Shown in pieces: positions 1 to 5,270 of a stretch of 12,100 bases of DNA. How positions within the stretch are numbered: position 1 is the stretch's first letter; every line of letters starts with the position of its first letter. The translations under genes and the position numbers were made by a program. The notes beneath the pieces are model-generated. The model did no database searches. It was not told where the DNA came from and worked only from the letters and a program-made list of their open reading frames with translations. This DNA comes from an uncultured Eubacteriales bacterium. GTDB taxonomy: Bacteria; Bacillota; Clostridia; Oscillospirales; Oscillospiraceae. The stretch lies in contig URPA01000057.1 of NCBI GenBank assembly GCA_900549545.1, positions 1 through 12,100 of the forward strand, written 5' to 3'.

Positions 1-117
1 CCTTGCCTCGTCTTGGAAAAAATTTGCTCTGTTAAAACTGCTTCGCACCCGTCGGCGAGATAATTTTGATTGATTTTTTCTTTTTGGGACGCAGACGGGC
101 TGACGCCCGTCAAGATG
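1..117. other. Left-edge non-coding stretch with inverted repeats
   Basis: No open reading frame here looks like a gene. The sequence holds a T-rich stretch on the plus strand (about 71-85) and a perfect 7-bp hairpin with a 4-nt loop (94-100 pairing with 105-111). Two longer-range complementarities are also visible: 91-99 with 171-179 (9 bp), and CCCGTCGGCG near position 49 with CGCCGACGGG near 145. These pairings compete with one another. They could belong to a structured RNA whose 5' part lies outside the window, but I cannot identify a family. Confidence 0.4.
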
Positions 118-147
118 AAAAGAGGAAAAAGCGGCTAAATTAGCCGC
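118..147 (-). terminator. Putative intrinsic terminator (minus strand)
   Basis: A perfect 7-bp stem (GCGGCTA, 131-137, with TAGCCGC, 141-147) has a 3-nt loop. Read on the minus strand it is followed by TTTTTCCTCTTTT, the usual hairpin plus U-tract layout of a Rho-independent terminator. It may be a back-up terminator for transcripts escaping the ribosomal operon, or belong to a minus-strand RNA I cannot identify. The same stem reads on the plus strand as a 5-bp, 7-nt-loop arm just before the tRNA-like T-arm, so its role is ambiguous. Confidence 0.5.
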
Positions 148-158
148 CGACGGGCGGC

Positions 159-183
159 ATGGGTTCGACTCCCGTCTGCTTAA
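159..183 (+). other. tRNA-like T-arm and acceptor 3' strand (fragment)
   Basis: ATGGG (159-163), TTCGACT (164-170) and CCCGT (171-175) form a canonical T-arm: a 5-bp stem including one G-U pair, and a 7-nt loop that fits the TTCRANY consensus. The next seven bases, CTGCTTA, occupy the position of an acceptor 3' strand, followed by A and then CAT; no CCA is encoded. Just upstream GCCGCC/GGCGGC (143-148, 153-158) resembles the long variable arm of a class II tRNA. No matching 5' acceptor strand or proper D-arm/anticodon loop is present, so this is not an intact tRNA. It may be a tRNA 3' remnant such as an integration scar, or part of another structured RNA. Confidence 0.35.
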
Positions 184-190
184 CATCCAT

Positions 191-250
191 ATAAAAAGAA
201 ATGACCCTTGACCATCGCGCTATCATCTGCAACAGTCAAGGGTCATTTCT
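191..250 (-). terminator. 16-bp inverted repeat, terminator-like on the minus strand
   Basis: A perfect 16-bp inverted repeat (197-212 with 235-250) encloses a 22-nt loop. On the minus strand the stem runs directly into TTTTTAT, consistent with a Rho-independent terminator. On the plus strand only the Us inside the stem (ATTTCTCT) follow, so termination in that direction would be weaker. The loop is long for a terminator, so a dispersed palindromic repeat is the main alternative. No convincing gene on the minus strand ends just upstream of it. Confidence 0.5.
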
Positions 251-458
251 CTGAATTCTTAGTATCTAACATCCTGGTTACCTCTCTTTCTTAGTCTCGC
301 TGCCGCTGTCACACACTCAGCGGCTCATCTATCTGTACATCGGGTATCACCCTTTCTGTGGTTATAATATAGCATTCTGGCGGCTTTTTTGCAATTCGCA
401 AAATATACGAATCCAAAACGTCGAAATAGTGCGTTTCGCAGAAAATGGTGTTACATAG
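251..458. other. Intergenic stretch without a supportable gene
   Basis: This AT-richer stretch lies between the 16-bp inverted repeat and the promoter of the SnoaL-like gene. It holds a 7-bp inverted repeat (GCCGCTG 302-308 with CAGCGGC 318-324) and a small TTTTGC/GCAAAA hairpin near 386-402. A minus-strand reading frame of 88 codons crosses 309-575, but it overlaps the plus-strand promoter and start and has no ribosome binding site, so it is not called as a gene. Confidence 0.5.
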
Positions 459-487
459 TTGACAATCTTTTCGCTCTCTTATATACT
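459..487 (+). promoter_or_regulatory. Sigma-A type promoter of the SnoaL-like gene
   Basis: TTGACA at 459-464 is a perfect -35 hexamer. It is separated by exactly 17 nt from TATACT at 482-487, one mismatch from the consensus -10 hexamer. Transcription would start near 494, giving a leader of about 65 nt with a small GCGGG/CCCGC hairpin and the GGAGG ribosome binding site at 546-550. The downstream gene therefore looks independently and strongly transcribed. No operator is evident. Confidence 0.8.
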
Positions 488-558
488 TAAAGCGTTGTGC
501 GGGATTCGGCCCGCTGCGCCGGACTTCATTTGGGTATTTCATATTGGAGGTTGTTTTT

Positions 559-1011
559 ATGGCTATGGAGGACATTTACGAGATTCAAAAGCTCTTATAC
601 ACTTACTGCTGGCTCATTGACTCCGGCGATTTTGACGGCGTTTGCGAGCTTTTGAAGGACGCGGACATCTCCTATGGCGGCAAGCTCACTTACAGCCGCG
701 ACCCCGAGGGCTACATGGGCTCCATCCGCCCTGTCAAGCGCTATAAGGACGGGACGCCCAAGACTGCGCACATGTGCATTGATCCCATTATTGAGGTGGC
801 GGAGGATGGGCTGACGGCCTCGGCCAAGTCCTACACGGTCGTCGTTCAGGGCATAACCCGCAAGTTCAAGCCCCAGATAATCTGGATAGACCGGAAGTTT
901 GACACCTTTGTAAAAGAGGACGGCAAGTGGAAATTCCGCACCCGTAACTTTGTCACCCGCGCCGAGGGTGATATCTCCTTCCACCTTGACCCCACAATGT
1001 TTGGAAAATAA
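559..1011 (+). CDS. SnoaL-like / NTF2 superfamily protein
   Basis: This 150-residue protein has the size and layout of a single-domain SnoaL-like member of the NTF2 superfamily (cone-shaped alpha+beta barrels, including polyketide cyclases, dehydratases and many uncharacterised proteins). The N-terminal helix reads EIQKLLYTYCWLIDSGDFDG (residues 8-27), the usual tyrosine-containing helix followed by the D-x-G-D-F turn. A mid-region TAHMCIDP (69-76) carries the histidine often found in the pocket. The C-terminal strand has GKWKFRTRNF (122-131). There is no signal peptide or membrane segment, so it is probably cytosolic. ATG at 559 is preferred because GGAGG lies 8 nt upstream; an in-frame TTG at 544 lies before that site. 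A second ATG at 565 is possible. The gene stands alone with its own promoter and converges on rplQ. Substrate and reaction cannot be inferred; fold assignment is confident, function is not. Confidence 0.85.
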   Translation: MAMEDIYEIQKLLYTYCWLIDSGDFDGVCELLKDADISYGGKLTYSRDPEGYMGSIRPVKRYKDGTPKTAHMCIDPIIEVAEDGLTASAKSYTVVVQGITRKFKPQIIWIDRKFDTFVKEDGKWKFRTRNFVTRAEGDISFHLDPTMFGK

Positions 1012-1040
1012 AAGCGGGCGTTGCCCTCCCTAATAAGCAT

Positions 1041-1077
1041 AAAAAAGCCTTGAGAGCTTTGCTCTCAAGGCTTTTTT
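1041..1077. terminator. Bidirectional intrinsic terminator
   Basis: An 11-bp perfect stem (1047-1057 with 1061-1071) has a TTT loop, with six A residues before it and six T residues after it. Because the flanks are symmetric it can work in both directions. It ends the plus-strand SnoaL-like gene (stop at 1011) and the minus-strand ribosomal operon, whose last gene rplQ stops at 1086, only 9 nt away. Confidence 0.93.
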
Positions 1078-1085
1078 ATATTAGT

Positions 1086-1427
1086 TTAGACCAGTTCGAT
1101 AACTGCGGTCTCGGCAGCGTCGCCTCTGCGGACGCCGACGCGGGTGATGCGGGTGTAGCCGCCGTTGCGGTCGGCATACTTGGGAGCGATCTCATCAAAG
1201 ACCTTCTTTGCCACATCCTCGCGGGTGATGAAGGCCAGAGCCTGACGGTAAGCCGCCAGATCCTTTGCCTTACCGAGAGTTATCATTTTCTCGGCCATGG
1301 GAGCAATCTCCTTGGCGCGGGTCACGGTAGTCTCCATGCGACCCTTGTCCAGGAAATCGGTCACCTGCTGGCGGAGCATAGCCATACGCTGGGCAGTAGT
1401 CTTGCCGAGCTTTCTTGTTCCGGGCAT
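1086..1427 (-). CDS. rplQ: 50S ribosomal protein L17
   Basis: L17 is a large-subunit protein located near the peptide exit tunnel. The 113-residue product starts with PGTRKLGKTTAQRMAMLRQQ (residues 2-21), the conserved N-terminal rRNA-binding segment of bacterial L17 (usual form M-x-x-R-K-L-G-R), and continues with the typical T-x-A-K-E helix (about 36-41). It ends in a GGYTRI...RRGDAAE segment (about 89-106). Length fits the short form of the family. ATG is preceded by AAGGAGG about 10 nt upstream. It is the last gene of the operon, 26 nt after rpoA, and is followed by the strong hairpin terminator. In many clostridia energy-coupling transporter genes follow rplQ; here the operon simply ends. 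Confidence 0.97.
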   Translation of the reverse strand: MPGTRKLGKTTAQRMAMLRQQVTDFLDKGRMETTVTRAKEIAPMAEKMITLGKAKDLAAYRQALAFITREDVAKKVFDEIAPKYADRNGGYTRITRVGVRRGDAAETAVIELV

Positions 1428-1453
1428 AATTGCATTTCCTCCTTATTGAGAGC

Positions 1454-2404
1454 TTACTGATTATCCTCGTCCGCCAGGGACAGCCCCATCATAGTGAGCT
1501 TATGCTCAACTTCTTCGAGGGACTTGCGGCCGAGGTTGCGAACCTTGATCATCTCATCCTGAGTTTTGCTAACCAGATCTTCAACTGTGTTGATGTTTGC
1601 GCGCTTGAGGCAGTTGAAGCTCCTGACGGACAGGTCAAGCTCTTCGATGGTCATCTTGAGCATGGTGTCCGGCTCTTTTTCGACCTTCTCAACAACCGTG
1701 GAGTTGCTGCCGATGGTATCGGACAGGTCAGTAAAGAGCGTAAAGTGATCGCAGAGTATCTTCGCTCCCAGGGAGAGTGCATCGCGGGCGGTCATGGTCT
1801 TATCCGTCCAAACCTCGATGGTCAGCTTGTCAAAGTCCGTCTGGTTGCCCACACGGGTGTTCTCGACAGTGTAGTTGACCTTGAGGACGGGGGTGTAAAT
1901 AGAATCGACCGGGATGGTGCCGATAGGCGTCTGGGGATTCTTGTTCTTGTCGGCGGACACATAGCCGCGGCCGTGGTCAAGGACAAGCTCCATGTTCAGC
2001 GCTCCGTCAGCGCCCAGAGTGGCGATAGGCTGCTCGGGGTTGAGAATCTCAACCTCAGCGTCGGGCCTGATGTCACCGGCGGTGACAACGCCCTCGCCCG
2101 CCGCGTCAATGTAGACGGTCTTGGGGCCGTCGCTGTGGAGGCGGGCAATAATGCTCTTGACATTGAGCACTATTTCGGTCACATCTTCTTTAACACCGGG
2201 GATGGTGGAAAACTCATGCTGCACACCGGCGATTTTGATGCTGGTGCATGCTGTTCCGGGAAGAGACGACAGGAGAACCCTGCGCAGAGAGTTACCAAGT
2301 GTTGTGCCATAGCCGCGCTCCAGAGGCTCGACAATGTATTTGCCGTATGAGCTGTCTGAAGGTGTTTCGATGCACGAGATGCGCGGCTTTTTAATTTCGA
2401 TCAT
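1454..2404 (-). CDS. rpoA: DNA-directed RNA polymerase subunit alpha
   Basis: Alpha dimerises to start RNA polymerase assembly and contacts activators and UP elements through its C-terminal domain. The 316-residue length is normal. The N-terminal domain (about 1-230) shows the assembly motif ERGYGTTLGNSLRRVLLSSL (29-48). A short linker (about 231-250) leads to the C-terminal domain with its helix-hairpin-helix: LSVRSFNCLKR (258-268) and VRNLGRKSLEE (288-298). R261 and N264 correspond to E. coli R265 and N268, the DNA-contacting residues, so UP-element binding is likely retained. The SD (AGGAGG, 2418-2423) lies 13 nt from the ATG, rather far. A small 6-bp hairpin (2433-2451) sits in the gap after rpsD. 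The gene lies between rpsD and rplQ, as in clostridial alpha operons. Confidence 0.98.
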   Translation of the reverse strand: MIEIKKPRISCIETPSDSSYGKYIVEPLERGYGTTLGNSLRRVLLSSLPGTACTSIKIAGVQHEFSTIPGVKEDVTEIVLNVKSIIARLHSDGPKTVYIDAAGEGVVTAGDIRPDAEVEILNPEQPIATLGADGALNMELVLDHGRGYVSADKNKNPQTPIGTIPVDSIYTPVLKVNYTVENTRVGNQTDFDKLTIEVWTDKTMTARDALSLGAKILCDHFTLFTDLSDTIGSNSTVVEKVEKEPDTMLKMTIEELDLSVRSFNCLKRANINTVEDLVSKTQDEMIKVRNLGRKSLEEVEHKLTMMGLSLADEDNQ

Positions 2405-2489
2405 ATAGTTATATAACCCTCCTTTTAAGTGTTGCGCTTCGCGTTAGCGCAGTGCGGTGATTCAGCTTACCAATTTGAGGGTGTCTTTA

Positions 2490-3116
2490 TTACTTGGAGT
2501 ACAACTCGACGATGAGGTGCTCCTCGATGGGCAGGTCGATATCATCCCTTGCAGGAACAGCGACAACCTTACCGGTCAGGCTGTTTGCATCGTACTCGAG
2601 CCACTTCGGGGCGGGACGGAAAGCGTTTGCCTCGATGTTGGCCTTGATCTTCTCGATGCCGCGGCTGCTCTCCTTGAGGGAGATGACCATGCCGGGCTTG
2701 ACCTGGTAGCTGGGGATGTTGACCTTGCGGCCATTGACGGTGATGTGGCCGTGGCTGACCATCTGGCGAGCCTCGGCACGGCTCATCGCGAAGCCCAGGC
2801 GGTAGACAACATTGTCCAGCCTGCACTCGAGGATAGCGAGCAGGTTCTCACCGGACTGGCCGGGACGGCGCTCGGCCATCTCAAAATAACCACGGAACTG
2901 GCTCTCCAGAACGCCGTAGAAACGCTTTGCCTTCTGCTTCTCACGCAGCTGCTGACCGTACTCAGAGGTCTTGCTGCGGCCCTGACCATGCTGGCCGGGG
3001 GCAAAGGCTCTGCCGTTCATGGCGCACTTGTCGGTATAGCAGCGGTCGCCCTTCAGAAAGAGCTTCTGGCCCTCTCTGCGGCACTGACGGCATACTGCTT
3101 CAGTATATCTTGCCAT
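2490..3116 (-). CDS. rpsD: 30S ribosomal protein S4 (zinc form)
   Basis: S4 is a primary 16S rRNA-binding protein that nucleates small-subunit assembly. It has 208 residues, the usual length. The N-terminal domain carries C9-x2-C12 and C26-x4-C31, the four cysteines of the zinc-binding 'C+' version. The S4 RNA-binding domain spans about 98-160, with CRLDNVVYRLGFAMSRAEAR and VSHGHITVNG. A clear AAGGAGGAG ribosome binding site precedes the ATG. In Bacillus subtilis rpsD lies away from this cluster and controls itself, whereas in clostridia it sits between rpsK and rpoA as here. S4 is the known repressor of the alpha operon in enterobacteria; whether it controls this operon through the leader before rpsM is open. 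Confidence 0.98.
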   Translation of the reverse strand: MARYTEAVCRQCRREGQKLFLKGDRCYTDKCAMNGRAFAPGQHGQGRSKTSEYGQQLREKQKAKRFYGVLESQFRGYFEMAERRPGQSGENLLAILECRLDNVVYRLGFAMSRAEARQMVSHGHITVNGRKVNIPSYQVKPGMVISLKESSRGIEKIKANIEANAFRPAPKWLEYDANSLTGKVVAVPARDDIDLPIEEHLIVELYSK

Positions 3117-3135
3117 ATTCGTTCTCCTCCTTCAA

Positions 3136-3534
3136 TTAGACACGACGACGCTTGGGAGGACGGCAGCCATTGTGAGGAATGGGGGTGACATCCTTGATCA
3201 TCGTTACTTCCAGACCGGCGGTCTGCAGGGCGCGGATAGCAGCCTCACGGCCGGAACCGGGTCCCTTGACAAACACTTCAACAGTCTTCAGGCCATGCTC
3301 CATTGCTGCCTTGGCAGCAGTCTCAGCGGCGGTCTGAGCGGCGAAGGGGGTGGACTTTTTGCTGCCACGGAAGCCAAGACCGCCGGCAGATGCCCAGGAA
3401 ATGGCATTGCCCTGAGTGTCGGTGATGGTGACCATGGTGTTGTTAAAGGAGGAGCTGATATGAACCTGACCCTTTTCAATGTTCTTACGCTCTCTCCTGC
3501 GAGTTCTGACTTTCTTCTTAGCGTTAGCAGCCAT
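3136..3534 (-). CDS. rpsK: 30S ribosomal protein S11
   Basis: S11 sits on the platform of the small subunit near the mRNA exit and the E site. The 132-residue product has a basic N-terminal tail (KKKVRTRRRERKNIEKG, 6-22). The core follows with HISSSFNNTMVTITDTQGN (25-43) and WASAGGLGFRGSKKSTPFAA (47-66). It ends in the invariant NGCRPPKRRRV tail. Length is normal. A GGGAGGG ribosome binding site lies about 10 nt before the ATG. The gene follows rpsM with a 16-nt gap and precedes rpsD. Confidence 0.98.
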   Translation of the reverse strand: MAANAKKKVRTRRRERKNIEKGQVHISSSFNNTMVTITDTQGNAISWASAGGLGFRGSKKSTPFAAQTAAETAAKAAMEHGLKTVEVFVKGPGSGREAAIRALQTAGLEVTMIKDVTPIPHNGCRPPKRRRV

Positions 3535-3550
3535 TATTCATATCCCTCCC

Positions 3551-3919
3551 TTACTTTTTCTTGTTTGCGATGGTGCGCTTCGGGCCCTTGCGGGTACGAG
3601 CGTTGGTCTTGCTGCGCTGGCCGCGCACGGGCAGGCCGCGGCGATGGCGCAGGCCGCGATAGCAGCCGATCTCAGTCAGGCGCTTGATGTCAAGCGCGGT
3701 CTGACGGCGCAGGTCGCCTTCGACGATGAAGTTGTGGTCAATGCACTCACGGAGCTTGGCCTCTTCCTCGTCGGTCAGGTCTTTAACTCTGGTATCGGGG
3801 TTGATACCGGTCATTGCAAGGATCTTGGTTGCGCTGGTTCTGCCGATACCGTAGACATAGGTAAGACCGATTTCGATCCTCTTGTCTTTGGGCAGGTCAA
3901 CGCCGGCTATACGTGCCAT
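3551..3919 (-). CDS. rpsM: 30S ribosomal protein S13
   Basis: S13 is in the head of the small subunit and forms the inter-subunit bridges and P-site tRNA contacts through its tail. At 122 residues it has the family length. It shows the N-terminal MARIAGVDLPKDKRIEIGLT, the helix-hairpin-helix-like YVYGIGRTSA (21-30), and the conserved GCYRGLRHRRGLPVRGQRSK (84-103) followed by a lysine-rich tail. Its ribosome binding site is weaker than its neighbours' (AAAGGAT, about 12 nt from the ATG). It is preceded by a 178-nt structured gap, so its translation may be controlled by mRNA structure, though this is an inference. Confidence 0.98.
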   Translation of the reverse strand: MARIAGVDLPKDKRIEIGLTYVYGIGRTSATKILAMTGINPDTRVKDLTDEEEAKLRECIDHNFIVEGDLRRQTALDIKRLTEIGCYRGLRHRRGLPVRGQRSKTNARTRKGPKRTIANKKK

Positions 3920-4097
3920 ATTATGCTTTCATCCTTTCGGTAAAATTTCCGCACTTGCGGTACAGGGGCTTATTCCCGCCGGAGGGAGTCCCTGTTCCAT
4001 GCGGGATGTTTGCGCCTTCGGCGCTTTATTCAGACAGGCTTTCGCCCTGTCTCACGGCTTTAGTGCTGCGATAGTAAACGAGCTGAGCGTTTACTGA
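3920..4097 (-). promoter_or_regulatory. Structured intergenic leader between rpmJ and rpsM
   Basis: This 178-nt gap contains no gene but, read on the minus strand, a chain of hairpins. They are: an 8-bp stem with 7-nt loop starting 2 nt after the rpmJ stop (4088-4095 with 4073-4080); a 6-bp stem whose loop can form a GAAA tetraloop (4046-4051 with 4033-4038); a 5-bp GCGCC-GAA-GGCGC stem (4012-4024); a nested pairing of ACAGGG/CCCTGT (3990-3995 with 3962-3967) around a 4-bp inner stem; and CCGC-AAGT-GCGG (3949-3960) just before the rpsM ribosome binding site. None is followed by a strong U tract, so they are not plain terminators, and I see no good promoter. A cis-acting site for a ribosomal protein, an RNA-processing site, or a dispersed repeat are the main options. 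Confidence 0.55.
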
Positions 4098-4211
4098 TTA
4101 ACCCTGGCGCTGCTTGTGCTTGGGGTTCTCGCAGATGACCATGACTTTACCCTTGCGCTTGATGATCTTGCACTTCTCGCACATGGGCTTCACGGAAGGT
4201 CTTACTTTCAT
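4098..4211 (-). CDS. rpmJ: 50S ribosomal protein L36 (zinc form)
   Basis: This 37-residue protein, translated directly from the sequence, begins MKVRPSVKPMCEKCKIIKRK and ends in CENPKHKQRQG. C11, C14, C27 and H32 form the zinc site of the C+ type of L36, which binds 23S rRNA in the large subunit. The strong GGAGG ribosome binding site lies beside the infA stop codon, so the two genes are close-coupled (12-nt gap). The stop is followed after 2 nt by the first hairpin of the leader before rpsM. Confidence 0.97.
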   Translation of the reverse strand: MKVRPSVKPMCEKCKIIKRKGKVMVICENPKHKQRQG

Positions 4212-4223
4212 TTGTTGTACCTC

Positions 4224-4442
4224 CTACTTGCTTCTCCAGGTTATTCTGCCGCGGGTGACGTCATAGGGAGACATCTGCACCGTGACCTTGTCGCCGGGAA
4301 GTATCCTGATAAAGTTCATCCGGAGCTTGCCGGAAATATGCGCCAGTATGATATGACCATTGCCTATATCCACCTGGAACATGGTGTTGGGCAGGGATTC
4401 GACCACCGTGCCCTCGAGTTCGATTACATCGTCTTTTGCCAA
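4224..4442 (-). CDS. infA: Translation initiation factor IF-1 with a TTG start
   Basis: IF-1 binds the 30S A site during initiation. Starting at the TTG at 4442 gives 72 residues, the standard family length, beginning (M)AKDDVIELEGTVVESLPN, exactly where bacterial IF-1 begins (MAKDDVIEVEG...). The OB-fold core FQVDIGNGHIILAHISGKLR and the end YDVTRGRITWRSK are conserved. GGAGG at 4452-4456 lies 9 nt upstream. No in-frame ATG exists upstream, and the next one (in NTMFQ) would remove the first strand, so the TTG start is well supported. The gap to map is 38 nt. The KOW-domain gene that some Bacillota carry between map and infA is absent. Confidence 0.96.
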   Translation of the reverse strand: MAKDDVIELEGTVVESLPNTMFQVDIGNGHIILAHISGKLRMNFIRILPGDKVTVQMSPYDVTRGRITWRSK

Positions 4443-4451
4443 AGTAAATTT

Positions 4452-4456
4452 CCTCC
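4452..4456 (-). promoter_or_regulatory. Ribosome binding site fixing the infA TTG start
   Basis: GGAGG on the minus strand lies 9 nt before a TTG codon that begins the conserved IF-1 sequence. It lies in the short gap after the map stop codon and is the only good site near the IF-1 N-terminus. Confidence 0.85.
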
Positions 4457-4480
4457 AAAGTCGGTTGTGACGATTGCTCG

Positions 4481-5269
4481 TCAAATATCCTCTGCCATTG
4501 TGAGTATCTCAGGCTCGCCGTCGGTAATGAGAATTGTGTTCTCATAGTGGGCGGAGAGTGAACCGTCAGCGGTCACTACCGTCCAGCCGTTATCCAGCGT
4601 CCTGACCTCATAGCCGCCTATGTTGACCATAGGCTCCACCGCTATTGTCATGCCGCGCACCAGCCTCGGGTCGGGCCTGCGGCCCATCCCGTGCTCGTGG
4701 CGCTCGACCCTGAAGTTCGGCACCTCAGGCGCCTCGTGCATCTGGCGGCCCACACCGTGACCCACATACTCGCGCACGACAGAGTACCCGTGGCTCTCCA
4801 CATAGTCCTGAATCGCGCCGCTTATATCGGAGATACGGTAGCCCTCCTTGGCAAATTTAAGCCCTTCAAAGAAGCTCTGCCGGGTCACATCAATGAGCCG
4901 CTGAGCCTCATCGCTTATCTTGCCGCAGGGAATGGTCATCGCGCAGTCGCCGACGAAGCCGCCGAGCGTGGCTCCCACATCGAGGGAGACAATGTCCCCC
5001 TCCCGGACTATTTTCCTGCCGGGGATGCCGTGGATGACTTCCTCATTCACGGACAGGCAGGGGCTGGCGGGGAAGCCGCCATAGCCGAGGAAGGTGGGGT
5101 GACCGCCGGATTTGACAATAAAGTCATGCACCAGCTTGTCAATATGCCTGGTGGATACACCGGCAGTCACGGCCTGCCGCCCGATGCTTCGGGCGGCCGC
5201 CGTGAGCTTTCCGGCTTTGCGCATAAAGTCAATATCTCTTGGGGATTTAATGTGAATCGCTTCTGACAT
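4481..5269 (-). CDS. map: Type I methionine aminopeptidase
   Basis: This metalloenzyme removes the initiator methionine from nascent proteins. At 262 residues it is a type Ia single-domain enzyme. All metal ligands are present: D97 (SLDVGA), D108 (GDCAMT), H171 (GHGVGRQMHEAP), E212 (VEPMVN) and E243 (HYENTI); substrate-contacting H80 (EEVIHGIPG) and H178 are also there. Between H178 and E212 there are about eight more residues than in E. coli (the charged stretch around 187-204). The ATG is 1 nt after the adk stop and has no good ribosome binding site of its own, so translational coupling to adk is likely. It stops 38 nt before infA. Confidence 0.97.
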   Translation of the reverse strand: MSEAIHIKSPRDIDFMRKAGKLTAAARSIGRQAVTAGVSTRHIDKLVHDFIVKSGGHPTFLGYGGFPASPCLSVNEEVIHGIPGRKIVREGDIVSLDVGATLGGFVGDCAMTIPCGKISDEAQRLIDVTRQSFFEGLKFAKEGYRISDISGAIQDYVESHGYSVVREYVGHGVGRQMHEAPEVPNFRVERHEHGMGRRPDPRLVRGMTIAVEPMVNIGGYEVRTLDNGWTVVTADGSLSAHYENTILITDGEPEILTMAEDI

Positions 5270-5270
5270 T

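Noticed and set aside
1..180. A CRISPR array or tandem repeat suggested by recurring GACGGGC words
   Set aside because: The words occur in both orientations at irregular spacing and are explained by hairpin arms; there are no equal-length spacers.
81..183. An intact tRNA (class II or selenocysteine-like) on the plus strand
   Set aside because: Only the T-arm is canonical. The acceptor 5' strand is missing, position 33 of the would-be anticodon loop is not U, and the spacing to the D-arm-like hairpin is about 20 nt too long.
361..375. TATAAT-like hexamer on the plus strand as a second promoter
   Set aside because: There is no acceptable -35 hexamer at 16-18 nt upstream, while the 459-487 promoter is near perfect and closer to the gene.
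595..984. A minus-strand frame of 129 codons opposite the SnoaL-like gene
   Set aside because: The plus-strand product matches a known fold and has a promoter and a ribosome binding site; the antisense frame has neither.
1430..2350. A plus-strand frame of 306 codons antisense to rpoA
   Set aside because: It is a mirror of rpoA codon usage, with no family resemblance and no initiation signals; the minus-strand rpoA is unambiguous.
4073..4095. The 8-bp hairpin after rpmJ as an intrinsic terminator ending a first transcription unit
   Set aside because: It is not followed by a U tract on the minus strand, and no promoter for the downstream rpsM group is visible.
3882..4097. A plus-strand frame of 71 codons covering the rpmJ-rpsM gap
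   Set aside because: It starts inside rpsM antisense, has no ribosome binding site, and its sequence is explained by the hairpins; it is not protein-like.
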